Shown here in pieces: positions 16,586 to 24,655 of a stretch of DNA of 32,840 nt. Under the pieces are notes generated by a model. It ran no database searches. It saw only the letters and a list, made by a program, of their open reading frames with translations, and had not been told where the DNA came from. The DNA lies in the NCBI GenBank assembly GCA_020444245.1, contig JAHLLI010000027.1, positions 1-32,840 of the forward strand, in the 5' to 3' direction. Position numbers and translations under genes: made by a program. Position 1 is the first letter of the stretch. Each line of letters begins with the position of its first letter. The stretch comes from Actinomycetales bacterium (GTDB lineage: Bacteria > Actinomycetota > Actinomycetes > Actinomycetales > Cellulomonadaceae).

Positions 16586-17434
16586 TCACAGGTGCGGGCG
16601 GGTCGGGCCGCCGTGGTCGCGTAGCCAGGCCACGGCGGTCTCGGCCAGCGGGATGGTGCTGAGGTGTCCGCCTGGCTCGAGGCGCAGGACGGCTCCGGGG
16701 ATCGCTGCGGCGACCCACTCGGCATGCCCTGCGGGCACGAAGGTGTCGCCCGCGCCGTGCAGGACCAGGACCGGCACCGAGATGTCGTCCATGGCGAACC
16801 CCCACGCACTCAGGCAGGCGAGCTCGTCCTCGATCGCCCCCTCCTGCGTCGCGGTGTCCGCGGCGGCGAGCTGCCAGTTCCAGTAGGGACCGGTCATCGC
16901 CCGAAGGTCGTCCTCGGCGAACATGCTCAGGTCGACATCGGTGTCGTCGGCGAGGTGTGCGGCGAGGGCGTCACGCCCGCGCAGGGCCGCCTCGAACTCG
17001 GCGCGGTTCGGCTCGGCCATGCCCGCGAACCAGTCCAGCCCCGGGGCGCCGTAGGGCGCAGGGCCGCCGAGGACAGCAGCGGCGGTGAACCTGGCCGGGT
17101 GAAGAGCCACGGCGCCGAGCGCGTGCATGGCGCCGGCCGACAGGCCGATCGTGGTCGAGGACTCCACGCCCAGCCGGTCCAGCACCGTGACCATGTCGCC
17201 CACGCCGTCGGCGACGCTGCGCCCCGGCCGCGCGGTCGAGCCCCCGTAGCCGGGGCGGTCATGGCCGATCAGGCGGAGGCCGAGGCCCACGGCGCGCTCG
17301 ACCAGGGGCTGCGGTGGTAGGCCACGCATCCCTGCGCCGTGCTGCCAGTAGACCGTGCCTGCGCCGCCGCCGTCCCCGCTGTCGTAGACGTGGAGGACCC
17401 GGCCGTCGGTGGTGGGCACGTCGGCGTCGATCAC
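16586..17434 (-). CDS. Alpha/beta hydrolase
   Basis: A 282-residue protein of the alpha/beta-hydrolase fold. It has the oxyanion strand VYWQHGAGM, GHDRPGYGGS, the nucleophile elbow GLSAGAMHA (Ser99), the acid segment VLVLHGAGDTFVP, and the catalytic His in PGGHLSTIP. It lacks a signal peptide and is likely cytoplasmic. Substrate is unknown. The start is the ATG at 17434. It is divergent from a second alpha/beta hydrolase (17623), but the two are not close paralogues. Confidence 0.9.
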   Translation of the reverse strand: MIDADVPTTDGRVLHVYDSGDGGGAGTVYWQHGAGMRGLPPQPLVERAVGLGLRLIGHDRPGYGGSTARPGRSVADGVGDMVTVLDRLGVESSTTIGLSAGAMHALGAVALHPARFTAAAVLGGPAPYGAPGLDWFAGMAEPNRAEFEAALRGRDALAAHLADDTDVDLSMFAEDDLRAMTGPYWNWQLAAADTATQEGAIEDELACLSAWGFAMDDISVPVLVLHGAGDTFVPAGHAEWVAAAIPGAVLRLEPGGHLSTIPLAETAVAWLRDHGGPTRPHL

Positions 17435-17622
17435 CGGCGCAGTGTAGGAGGCCGGGCTGGAGACGGGCTGGGCGGCACCCGACAGGTCAGGTGGTCGCCC
17501 GGTCGACCAGGCGGACGAGCTGCGTCACGTCGGAGTCGGGGACGACGCCGGCCAGATCGGTGGGCACGTCGTCGCAGGTCACACCCCGCCGCGTGTCAGA
17601 CGGGCGCGCTAGCTTGCGCCGC

Positions 17623-18432
17623 ATGACCATCGACCCTCCACGCAGCACCCCGTGGACCACGGTGTCGTACGGCAGCCATCCCGACCAGGTCGCCGAGGTG
17701 ACCGTGCCCGACGGCGCGAGCGGCCCGCTGCCCCTCGTGGTGCTGCTGCACGGCGGCGTGTGGCGCGAACCGCACGACCGCGTGCACATCCGCCCGCTGG
17801 CCGCCGCGCTCGCCACCACGGGGCTGCTCGTGGCCAACACCGAGTACCGGCGCGTCGGCGGGGCCGGTGGTTGGCCGCAGACGTTCGAGGACGTCGCCCT
17901 GGCGACCGACACCGTGCCTGACCTGATCGAGTCAGCCGGGCTGGCACAGGTCGACCGCGGGGCAATCGCGCTCGTCGGGCACTCGGCGGGCGGGCACCTC
18001 GCACTCTGGGCGACCGTCCGGCACCTCACCGCACCGCACGCACCGGGCCACCGATCGACGCCCCTGCCGGTCGCCGGGGTCGTCCCGCTCGCCGGGGTCG
18101 TCGCGCTCGGCTCGTTGCAGCGCACCGGGCCCGACGCCGACTCCGTGGAGCGGCTCATGGGCGGCGACCCGCTCACCGTGCCCGACCGGTACGCGGCCGG
18201 CGACCCGACGCTGCTCGGCGCACCTCCCTGCCGGACCGTGCTCGTGCACGGTACGCAGGACGAGGCGGTCCCCGTCGAGACGGCCCGCCACTACGCGGCG
18301 ACCCACGCCCGTGTCGAGCTCGTCGAGCTGGCCAGCACCGGGCACTTCGAGGTCATCGACCCGACGTCCGCCGCCTGGCCCGCAGTGCTCGGAGCAGTGC
18401 GGGCCGCACTGGGGGCCACGACGCCGCAGTAG
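17623..18432 (+). CDS. Alpha/beta hydrolase, esterase/kynurenine-formamidase-like
   Basis: The 269-residue protein carries an HGG oxyanion motif (VVLLHGGVWREPHDR), the nucleophile elbow GHSAGGHLALWA (Ser121), VLVHGTQDEAVP with the acidic residue, and the His in STGHFEV. The HGG-W/GxSAGG combination is typical of the BD-FAE / kynurenine formamidase-like esterases, which cleave small esters or amides. The open frame extends left, but the ATG at 17623 gives the natural start. No kynurenine pathway genes are nearby, so the assignment is to fold and class only. Confidence 0.88.
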   Translation: MTIDPPRSTPWTTVSYGSHPDQVAEVTVPDGASGPLPLVVLLHGGVWREPHDRVHIRPLAAALATTGLLVANTEYRRVGGAGGWPQTFEDVALATDTVPDLIESAGLAQVDRGAIALVGHSAGGHLALWATVRHLTAPHAPGHRSTPLPVAGVVPLAGVVALGSLQRTGPDADSVERLMGGDPLTVPDRYAAGDPTLLGAPPCRTVLVHGTQDEAVPVETARHYAATHARVELVELASTGHFEVIDPTSAAWPAVLGAVRAALGATTPQ

Positions 18433-18774
18433 CCCAGGGCGGGCTGGCGCTCGTGACCGCGGCGAAGCGCGGCCCGGCTACGGTCGCTGCGGGACGATCG
18501 ACCATGCCGTCCTCGTCCGGCAATGGAGTCCGCGAGAGGGATGTGCCGGTGGCCCCGGGATCGTGTCGTCGTAGACGGAGGGCGCGCGCACGGAACGCTG
18601 CCCGGCCTGGCCGCAGCGTCGACGGCGCCGGCCGCGACGAAGACCATCGGGTGGCTCTTCGCACCGCGCCTCGCGGCACAGCGGGGCGGCCTGGTCGCCG
18701 GGACGCAGCGCACATGCAACATCCCCCCACCTAGCGTCGAACGCGCAGGCCCTACGCGATGAAGGGAGAAGGCC
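18433..18774. other. Intergenic stretch without a convincing gene
   Basis: These 342 bases hold short overlapping frames of Arg/Ala/Gly-rich composition that look spurious. The final ~60 bases contain the AT-richer ACATGCAACAT and the ribosome site GAAGGGAGAAGG of the alcohol dehydrogenase gene, so the promoter of that gene is probably here. I see no repeats or strong hairpins. Confidence 0.5.
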
Positions 18775-19791
18775 GTGCCGAAGGCAGCCGTGTGTGTCGA
18801 CTTCACCAAGCCCTTGGAGATCCGCGATGTCGACGTCCGGGATCCCGGTCCCGGTGAGGTCCGGGTCCGGATGGAGGCCAGCGGGATCTGCCACACCGAC
18901 CTGCACTCGACGAGGGGCGACTGGCCGGTCAAGTCGCCGCTGCCCTTCATCGCCGGGCACGAGGGCGTCGGGATCGTCGAAGCCGTCGGCGAGGGCACGA
19001 TCCGCAAGGTCGGCGAGCGGGTGTGCATCCCGTGGCTCGGCTACGCGTGCGGCCACTGCCGCTACTGCGTCAGCGGCTGGGAGACGCTTTGCCCCAACCA
19101 GGTCCAGAACGGCTTCGCCAGGGACGGTGCCTTCGCCGAGTACGCCGTCGTGGACGGCAACTGGTGCGGCCTGGTCCCCGAGGGCGTCGACGCGCAGGAC
19201 GCGGCGCCGCTGGTGTGCGCCGGGGTGACGACCTACAAGGCCGTCAAGGTGTCGGAGCTCAAGAGCGCGGAGGTCGCGGCGATCTGGGGCATCGGCGGAC
19301 TCGGGCACCTCGCTCTCCAGTACGCCAGGATCGCCGGCGGCACGCCGATCGCGGTCGACGTCAAGGAGGACAAGCTCGAGCTCGCCACCGAGCTCGGCGC
19401 CGACCACGTGGTGAACGCGGCTGCGGTCGACCCGGTCAAGGCGATCCAGGACCTCGGCGGCGCCGACGTGTCGATCGTGCTGAGCCCCAACGAGGTGGTG
19501 TTCAACCAGGCGCTCGCCGCGCTGCGCCCCGGTGGCCGTCTGGTGTGCGTCGCGCTCCCGTCCGGCGGCGGGACGCTGTCCGTGCCGATCTTCGACACGG
19601 TGCTGTACGGCAAGCGGATCATCGGCTCGATCGTCGGCACCCGCAACGACCTGGACGACACGATGGCGCTCCAGGCGATGGGCAAGACCAAGGTCGTCTC
19701 GATCCCGGTCGGGCTCGCGGACATCAACGAGTCCTTCGAGCTCATGCTCGCCGGGAAGATCCCCGCCCGGCACGTGATCACCGACTTCTGA
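18775..19791 (+). CDS. adhP: Zinc-dependent alcohol dehydrogenase (AdhP-like)
   Basis: The 338-residue protein has all medium-chain dehydrogenase features. The catalytic zinc site is SGICHTDLH (Cys39) with GHEGVGIVEAVG (His62, Glu63) and a later Cys in PLVCAGVTTYKA. The structural zinc site is Cys92, Cys95, Cys98 and Cys106 in CGHCRYC...C. The NAD(H) Rossmann motif is GIGGLGHLA. Length and the GDWPVKSPLPFI segment match class-III/AdhP-type ethanol-active enzymes. The GTG at 18775 follows GAAGGGAGAAGG. The symbol is by similarity; substrate preference is unproven. Confidence 0.9.
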   Translation: MPKAAVCVDFTKPLEIRDVDVRDPGPGEVRVRMEASGICHTDLHSTRGDWPVKSPLPFIAGHEGVGIVEAVGEGTIRKVGERVCIPWLGYACGHCRYCVSGWETLCPNQVQNGFARDGAFAEYAVVDGNWCGLVPEGVDAQDAAPLVCAGVTTYKAVKVSELKSAEVAAIWGIGGLGHLALQYARIAGGTPIAVDVKEDKLELATELGADHVVNAAAVDPVKAIQDLGGADVSIVLSPNEVVFNQALAALRPGGRLVCVALPSGGGTLSVPIFDTVLYGKRIIGSIVGTRNDLDDTMALQAMGKTKVVSIPVGLADINESFELMLAGKIPARHVITDF

Positions 19792-19853
19792 GCGCAGGCC
19801 GCGGGCCGGACGTGGCGCACCACCGTGTCCGGCCCGCCTGGCATACTCCGGCG

Positions 19854-20189
19854 ATGGCGTACGACAAGGCGCTCGCCGCGCGCGTTCGCGAGCTCCTCGC
19901 TGATGAGCCGGGGCTGACCGGGAAGGCGATGTTCGGTGGCCTGGGCTTCCTGGTGCACGGGAACATGGCGGTCGCGGCCAGCGGCGAGGGCGGGCTGATG
20001 GTCCGCGCGGACCCCGAGGCCGGCGAGGGTCTCCTCGAGGAGCCAGATGTAGCCCCGGTCGTGATGCGCGGCCGGGCGATGACCGGATGGCTGCGCGTGG
20101 CGGACGGTGGACTTGCCGACGACGCGGCCCTCGCCCGGTGGGTGGCCGTCGGGCTGGCCCGCGCGCGCTCGCTGCCGCCCAAGAACTGA
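19854..20189 (+). CDS. TfoX N-terminal domain protein
   Basis: A 111-residue protein with the typical opening MAYDKALAARVRELLADEPG followed by KAMFGGLGFLVHGNMAVA and GLMVRADP. This is the TfoX/Sxy N-terminal domain alone. In gammaproteobacteria TfoX-N is joined to a C-terminal domain and regulates competence; stand-alone copies in actinobacteria have no assigned role. It lies about 120 bases left of the integrated element and is probably the last chromosomal gene before it. Confidence 0.88.
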   Translation: MAYDKALAARVRELLADEPGLTGKAMFGGLGFLVHGNMAVAASGEGGLMVRADPEAGEGLLEEPDVAPVVMRGRAMTGWLRVADGGLADDAALARWVAVGLARARSLPPKN

Positions 20190-20311
20190 CCGTCTCGCCG
20201 AACACTGGCCCCGGGTCGGTGCGCCGCTCCACTGGCGATGGAGCGACACGCCACAACCGGTAGTGGAGTCTCGTGCCCACCGAGACTGTTGACCTCGAGC
20301 CTGCGTGGACG

Positions 20312-20356
20312 CTGGAGCGGGTGACGGGAATCGAACCCGCGCTATCAGCTTGGGAA
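20312..20356 (-). repeat. Left attachment site: 3' half of tRNA-Gly(CCC)
   Basis: Read on the minus strand, this copy runs from the anticodon loop (TTCCCAA, anticodon CCC) through the T arm (GCGGGTTCGATTCCCGT) to ACCCGCTCCA with its encoded CCA. Upstream of the loop the sequence no longer resembles a tRNA, so this is a remnant, not a working gene. It is identical over 45 bases to 28749-28793. Confidence 0.85.
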
Positions 20357-20387
20357 TCCGACTCCGTCGCGTTTCCGGACCTGGTGA

Positions 20388-20407
20388 GACCAGCAAAAGT
20401 GCTGGTC
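20388..20407. terminator. Hairpin downstream of the 785-aa gene
   Basis: GACCAGCA-AAAG-TGCTGGTC is a perfect 8-bp stem with a four-base loop. It lies about 95 bases beyond the stop of the leftward 785-aa gene and just inside the left attachment site. It could end that gene's transcript before the chromosome, though no T-run follows in that direction. It could also be a protein-binding site of the att region. Confidence 0.4.
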
Positions 20408-20460
20408 AGACGCTTGTGAGCCTACACCGGGGTGAACCGAGAGGCACCGATCTGAACCCC

Positions 20461-20480
20461 CTTGTGGCACGTTATGGCAT
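20461..20480. repeat. Left arm-type repeat (copy 1)
   Basis: CTTGTGGCACGTTATGGCAT matches 28661-28680 at 18 of 20 positions in the same orientation. Each copy is itself a tandem of two 10-base units (about kTTATGGCAC). Short tandem units inside each end of an integrated element are typical of integrase arm-binding sites. Confidence 0.6.
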
Positions 20481-20500
20481 GCCACTCGGGGCTGACTCGG

Positions 20501-22858
20501 TCAGTTGATCTCCCGAGCTGGCACGAGAACCTCCTTCGGCGTGCCTGAATAGAGTCCGGAGAGCAACCGGAGGCTCGGTATCCGGCCTGCGGGCCACGTG
20601 CCGCTACGGAGGGCCGCGGTGAGCGCATCGACCGAACTGGTTGCCCACTGGCCGGGCTTGCCAGCCGCGAGTACGACCTCGTCCGCCCGGAAGACCGATG
20701 CCGCTTGGAGGAGCGCATGCGCCTTCTTGGCGCGCTCATCCTTGCGGCCGAGGCTTGGGCTGTGCTTGCACTCGCCGACGGCTACCGATGTGGCGGAGCA
20801 AACAAGGAGGTCAATCTCAGCCTTGCCGGCTCCGGCTAGCAGTTCGAATTCCGGAATGCCCTCGGCGCCACGAAGCCTCTTGCGTAGGTGCTCCTCGGCG
20901 AGCAAGGGCACGTCGCCGTGTTCTTCGACAAGGCGTCGCACTGTCGGATGAAGGTCGTAGTACCAGTTGGGCTCCTCAAGCGGCTTGCTCCAGGCCGACA
21001 ACGCCAGCGGCACATCTGCACCGCAGCGCGTACAAGGACGTAGCAGTTCCCTACCGGCGAGCGGCATGAACTGGACGTACGAGCACTCTGTGCAGCGGAG
21101 GACGAGCCCGCGGCGCAGGATCGAGTTGCCGACCATGCGGTCAACGAGCGCTCGGATCTCATCGATCGCCCCCGTGCAAACGCGAGCAATGCGCTGAAAA
21201 GTCAGGAAGCCTCCTTCGCTTCGCAGCACGACGCCGTCGTCGTCGGGGTATCGCTCCCTGCTCGACTGGCCGCTACCGGCGAGGAAGTCGACGAACAACA
21301 CGCGGTGCGCCCTGAGATCCTCCGCAAGTGCCCGTCGACCGCCAGCGACCCGCGCGGCAACGGCCGCGACGTTCCCCGGGTCCGAGGCTCGGAACTCGTA
21401 TCCCGCTGCGATCGACATCTCCGATGCCCATGTCGACAGGGACGGGAACCTCAGGTAGGGCCGCGCGGTCCTTTGACGGACACTTGAACCGGCGAGCACA
21501 AAGCCGAAGGACTGCGCCATGATCGAGATGCCATCGCGACCACTCCGAACGCGCTCCTTCCAGGGCGTGTCGCCACCCTGCAGTGCTGTCGGTGGGAACG
21601 AGCGCCCGGCGGGCACGGGGTAGTCCGCCAAAGCGACGTCTATCACCCAGTCGTTCTCGTTGCGCTGCAAGACGTCCGGCGTCTCTGGGACCAGTGCGGG
21701 TAGGCGGTTCGCGAGAGATCGATCGCCAGATCGATCTCGGTAGACGGGCAGTGTGGCGTCTCGGTCGTAGTCGCTCGTCAGGGCGAGGAGTACGCCCGAG
21801 AGTCCGTCGCCGACATCCTCCAGGGAAGCGGCTTCGAGCCATGGACGGTCGGCTCCTACGCCGAAGAAGTGCGCGAGTTCCTTGGCGATGGTGCGCGAGT
21901 CCTCGCTCGCGCTGAGAACGAAAACGGGCTCTTGATTGGAGTCCGTATGAGCGGCGAGCAGGATCTGCACCGCTGCAGGCCGGAGCGGTGAGTTGGGTGC
22001 TAGCCACCCGTCTGGGAGCCAGTACGAGCGGCCGTGAACACGACTTAGGTTGTGCCACAGTGCGAAGTCGGCGAGCGACGACCCGACGATCAGCCAGGCG
22101 TTCTCGCGCATGGTCAAGCCGACTAGCGGCGTCAGCCCCCTTAGGCTGCCCGTCCAGCCGATGCCTCCGGTCCACCGCAACGGCTGCCTGCGCTCACGGA
22201 GGGTCCCTTCGATGAGGGATGCCGTCTCCGCGTCCGCGCCATAGCCAACGCCCAAGTGCTGGGGCCCGTTCACCGAGGTCAACCATGCGTTCCCAAGTCC
22301 GGTGGGTGCCTCCGAGAGGCCTTGCAGGACCGCGGAAGTCGGGTACTTGTCCGGGTCGCCACTGAGATGAAGGCTGTAGCGCGAGAGACTGCGAATGCCT
22401 TCGGACGCGTCGCTAGTGAGGCCCGCGTCACGGAATGGAGTGCACGCCCCGGAAACCTGGGCCAAGGCCTCGTCGTCGCGCGCTCCTAGCCCGTGCTGAA
22501 GATGGCCGTACTGTGCCCGGACTTCGGCTACGCCCACAGGCGTGCCGTCCGAGCCGCGCACTTCGAAGCTGTCCGGGAAGGCGCCGGCGAGTACCGGGAC
22601 AGCAGCCTCAACCTTCATCACGTGATCGGGGTCGTATGCGGAAACCAAGCGAAGCCAGATGTCATCGACCGCGCCGTCGTTGTGAGGCACGAGGAGCGCA
22701 CCTGCCCCGCCCCATCGTGTGGCACAGGCCTCCAGGACGAAGCTCGCGGCTCGCGTCCAGTCCGGATGCTCGGGGATCACCACCGTCTCGCGGGGGGCGC
22801 GGAGGCGGATCGTGGCGGCTGCGGACTCGAGCACTCGGGTGTCCAACTGTGCATTCAC
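20501..22858 (-). CDS. Zinc-ribbon protein with C-terminal PD-(D/E)XK nuclease motif; candidate defence protein
   Basis: A 785-residue protein of unknown family. Residues 1-585 show no motif I recognise. Cys589, Cys592, Cys609 and Cys612 (RCTECS...PCTRCG) form a zinc ribbon. The C-terminal domain (about 640-785) has FELLAGAGKAEIDLLV and SVAVGECKHS, giving Asp683, Glu696 and Lys698 in the spacing of a PD-(D/E)XK nuclease core; a helix (KKAHALLQAASVFR) and a strand (DEVVLAAG) follow as in restriction-type nucleases. I see no helicase or methyltransferase motif. The start is the GTG at 22858 with GGAGGA five bases upstream. It is the outermost cargo gene, next to the left att site, a common place for defence genes. 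A nuclease role is inference; the long N-terminal region would be the sensor. Confidence 0.85.
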   Translation of the reverse strand: MNAQLDTRVLESAAATIRLRAPRETVVIPEHPDWTRAASFVLEACATRWGGAGALLVPHNDGAVDDIWLRLVSAYDPDHVMKVEAAVPVLAGAFPDSFEVRGSDGTPVGVAEVRAQYGHLQHGLGARDDEALAQVSGACTPFRDAGLTSDASEGIRSLSRYSLHLSGDPDKYPTSAVLQGLSEAPTGLGNAWLTSVNGPQHLGVGYGADAETASLIEGTLRERRQPLRWTGGIGWTGSLRGLTPLVGLTMRENAWLIVGSSLADFALWHNLSRVHGRSYWLPDGWLAPNSPLRPAAVQILLAAHTDSNQEPVFVLSASEDSRTIAKELAHFFGVGADRPWLEAASLEDVGDGLSGVLLALTSDYDRDATLPVYRDRSGDRSLANRLPALVPETPDVLQRNENDWVIDVALADYPVPAGRSFPPTALQGGDTPWKERVRSGRDGISIMAQSFGFVLAGSSVRQRTARPYLRFPSLSTWASEMSIAAGYEFRASDPGNVAAVAARVAGGRRALAEDLRAHRVLFVDFLAGSGQSSRERYPDDDGVVLRSEGGFLTFQRIARVCTGAIDEIRALVDRMVGNSILRRGLVLRCTECSYVQFMPLAGRELLRPCTRCGADVPLALSAWSKPLEEPNWYYDLHPTVRRLVEEHGDVPLLAEEHLRKRLRGAEGIPEFELLAGAGKAEIDLLVCSATSVAVGECKHSPSLGRKDERAKKAHALLQAASVFRADEVVLAAGKPGQWATSSVDALTAALRSGTWPAGRIPSLRLLSGLYSGTPKEVLVPAREIN

Positions 22859-22926
22859 TTCCGTCCTCCGCTCGCTGTGCGCACGCTAGCGCTGCACGCA
22901 GCGAACGGCGAGGATCTGTTCCGGCC

Positions 22927-23075
22927 ACCTAGTCCCGCCGCCGGCACGGCACGACGCGCGCCGGCCTGAGCAGATCCTCGAGATGGCTGTGGAGATCCGT
23001 ACGGCCCGCGCACCGGCCTTCTGGTCCACGTGCCTGTGCGACACCGGTAGGCTCGGCGCACCGGCAAGCCCTCTG
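22927..23075 (-). pseudogene. Frameshifted excisionase remnant
   Basis: On the minus strand this region matches the 3' half of the intact excisionase gene at 24138-24353. One frame gives KAGARAVRI (intact copy KVGARVVRI). The other gives LEDLLRPARVVP (intact copy IEELLRPARVVP), ending in a TAG stop. The DNA aligns with a single missing base between the two parts, and the upstream region has decayed further. It is probably left from an earlier element or a duplication. Confidence 0.5.
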
Positions 23076-23223
23076 TCGGCCGTGGGTGCGCGCAAGGCGC
23101 GTCCCGTGGGAAGCGGGGTCCAGGAGGCCCCAGGACCCGGTCGGCCGGCGGTTCGTGAGGCCGGACCCGGCGCGGCATTCCTCGCAAGGGGCCCCCAGCG
23201 GGATGAGGCTGGGTTGGAGCGCC

Positions 23224-23265
23224 GTTCTCCCGCGGGAGCAACCCGCCACGGGCCCGCGGGAGAAC
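23224..23265 (-). terminator. Hairpin after the TIR-like gene
   Basis: GTTCTCCCGCGGG (23224-23236) and CCCGCGGGAGAAC (23253-23265) form a perfect 13-bp stem with a 16-base loop. It starts 25 bases beyond the stop of the leftward TIR-like gene, so it most likely terminates that transcript and insulates the gap before the 785-aa gene. Confidence 0.6.
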
Positions 23266-23289
23266 CCGCCCGGCTGCGCGCTGGACCGC

Positions 23290-24033
23290 CTAGATCGGCC
23301 GGCGTATCCGGTCATTGAGCCGCAACCCGTTGGCGCGAAGGTGCCGGGTGAACTCGCGCAGCGCGGCGCGCTCTGCGGCCGCGTCCGGCGAGAGGTTGTG
23401 GGTGAAACGCACTCCCCTCGGGCTCACGAGGCGGATCGTGGTCGTCGAGTTTGGTCGAATGCGCCGCCAACCTTGCGACTCCGCAGCGGTCCAGAGCAGA
23501 CGCAGTTCCTCCGCCAGGAGGTGCGTGCTCTCCGAGCCTTCGCTGCCCCCCGCAGGCGTATCGGCCCGCTGACGACGCCCGCGTGCCCGGAAGAGGCGCT
23601 TCGCTTCGAGCGCGGCCGGATTGACCGCGGCGCGGAGGTTGTCGTCGGTTCGGCTGGCGTCATACGCCGGCAATCGCGTGATGCCGCTGAGATCAGTCGG
23701 GTAGGCGATCGCCGGCGAATCGGGCGCGAGCATCAGAACGCGCTTCCGGCCAAGGGCACCCATGAACAAGCCCAACTCGATGAGCACGTTCCCACGGGGA
23801 GAGGGGCGCTTCTCATCGCGAACCTCGATGGTGTCATCGGGTGTCATGACGAGGACTGCGAAGTCCGCCGCGAGCGCCGCCGCCTCGAGCGACTCCATCG
23901 TGTAGTCGCCGGCTTCGAAGATGCCCTGATCCCAGACGGTCACTTCGGTGTCCGTTCCGAGGGCTGCCTGGAATGCCTCGGCTACAGCCTTGCCCTCCGT
24001 GGACGAGCCAATGAAGACCCGTGGACCCGCCAT
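23290..24033 (-). CDS. TIR-like (Cap12/Pycsar-type, PF10137-like) effector with C-terminal extension
   Basis: A 247-residue protein. Residues 1-135 match the TIR-like nucleotide-binding family seen in CBASS Cap12 and Pycsar effectors: PRVFIGSSTEGKAVAEAF, VTVWDQGIFEAGDYTMESLE, DFAVLVMTPDD, and NVLIELGLFMG with the likely catalytic Glu86. Such domains degrade NAD+ on activation. After a charged linker, residues about 170-240 (WRRIRPNSTTTIRLVSP...) look like a small alpha-beta fold reminiscent of HicA/dsRBD-like domains; this is tentative. No cyclase gene is adjacent, so the trigger is unknown. The ATG at 24033 gives the family's usual start; the open frame upstream is spurious. Confidence 0.88.
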   Translation of the reverse strand: MAGPRVFIGSSTEGKAVAEAFQAALGTDTEVTVWDQGIFEAGDYTMESLEAAALAADFAVLVMTPDDTIEVRDEKRPSPRGNVLIELGLFMGALGRKRVLMLAPDSPAIAYPTDLSGITRLPAYDASRTDDNLRAAVNPAALEAKRLFRARGRRQRADTPAGGSEGSESTHLLAEELRLLWTAAESQGWRRIRPNSTTTIRLVSPRGVRFTHNLSPDAAAERAALREFTRHLRANGLRLNDRIRRPI

Positions 24034-24137
24034 CTGAAGCCACCCTGCTCGGTCGAACACTCCACGGCGATCGTACCTATCGGGCCTTCGCTCCACTCGC
24101 GCCGCTCTCGGGTCGACGCGGGGAGCTCGCCAGGAGG

Positions 24138-24353
24138 CTAGCGCCGGCCGGTCCGCGGAACGACCCGCGCTGGCCGGAGCAGCTCCTCGATGTCGCTCCT
24201 GCGTATCCGAACGACTCGCGCCCCGACCTTCACCGCTCTCAGCTCCCCGTCCGCGATCAGCTTCCGGATGAAGCGCTCGGTGACGGCGAGCTCGTCGGCG
24301 GCTTGGGCGACGGTGAGGAACGGTGAACGGGGGTCGGCGGCGGTGATGGCCAT
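24138..24353 (-). CDS. xis: Excisionase / helix-turn-helix DNA-binding protein
   Basis: A 71-residue protein with the MerR-like winged HTH of excisionases: FLTVAQAADELAVTERFIRKLI followed by DGELRAVKVGARVVRIRRSD. It should bind the att region and direct excision with the integrase at 27287-28645, although the two are separated by about 3 kb of cargo. The start is the ATG at 24353. A decayed paralogue lies at about 22927-23075. Confidence 0.85.
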   Translation of the reverse strand: MAITAADPRSPFLTVAQAADELAVTERFIRKLIADGELRAVKVGARVVRIRRSDIEELLRPARVVPRTGRR

Positions 24354-24400
24354 GGTGGGTTCCTGGACTGGCGGGTGCGGGCGGCGGGGTTGTCAACGGG

Positions 24401-24655
24401 TCATAGGCCGGACCTCTCGATGACGGGTGTGGGCGGAAGCGTCGGCGGCGCGTAGCTGGGCGTGGTGAATAGCGGGGTCGCGAGGACCCCCTCCTCGCGC
24501 AGCCGGGCGATGTAGCGCGGCGACTGGTTCTGCTCGCGCCCGGGCGGGGCGACGGAGGCGTCGTCGAGCGGGTGGAAGGCGGCCCAGGTCTCGGTCGCGG
24601 ACAGCTCGGCGTGGCTGGTGGCGAGGATGCCGTCGAGGATCTGCCGACCGGTTGG
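24401..24655 (-). pseudogene. C-terminal fragment of an unrecognised element gene
   Basis: On the minus strand, residues such as GRQILDGILATSHAELSATE, SPRYIARLREEGVLATP and the ending PPTPVIERSGL read as a genuine protein C-terminus, finishing 47 bases before the excisionase start on the same strand. No proper N-terminus precedes it; the frame runs on as antisense of the Mrr-like gene. I infer a gene broken at about 24655. In actinobacterial integrative elements this position often holds a replication or regulatory gene, but I cannot match the family. Confidence 0.35.
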
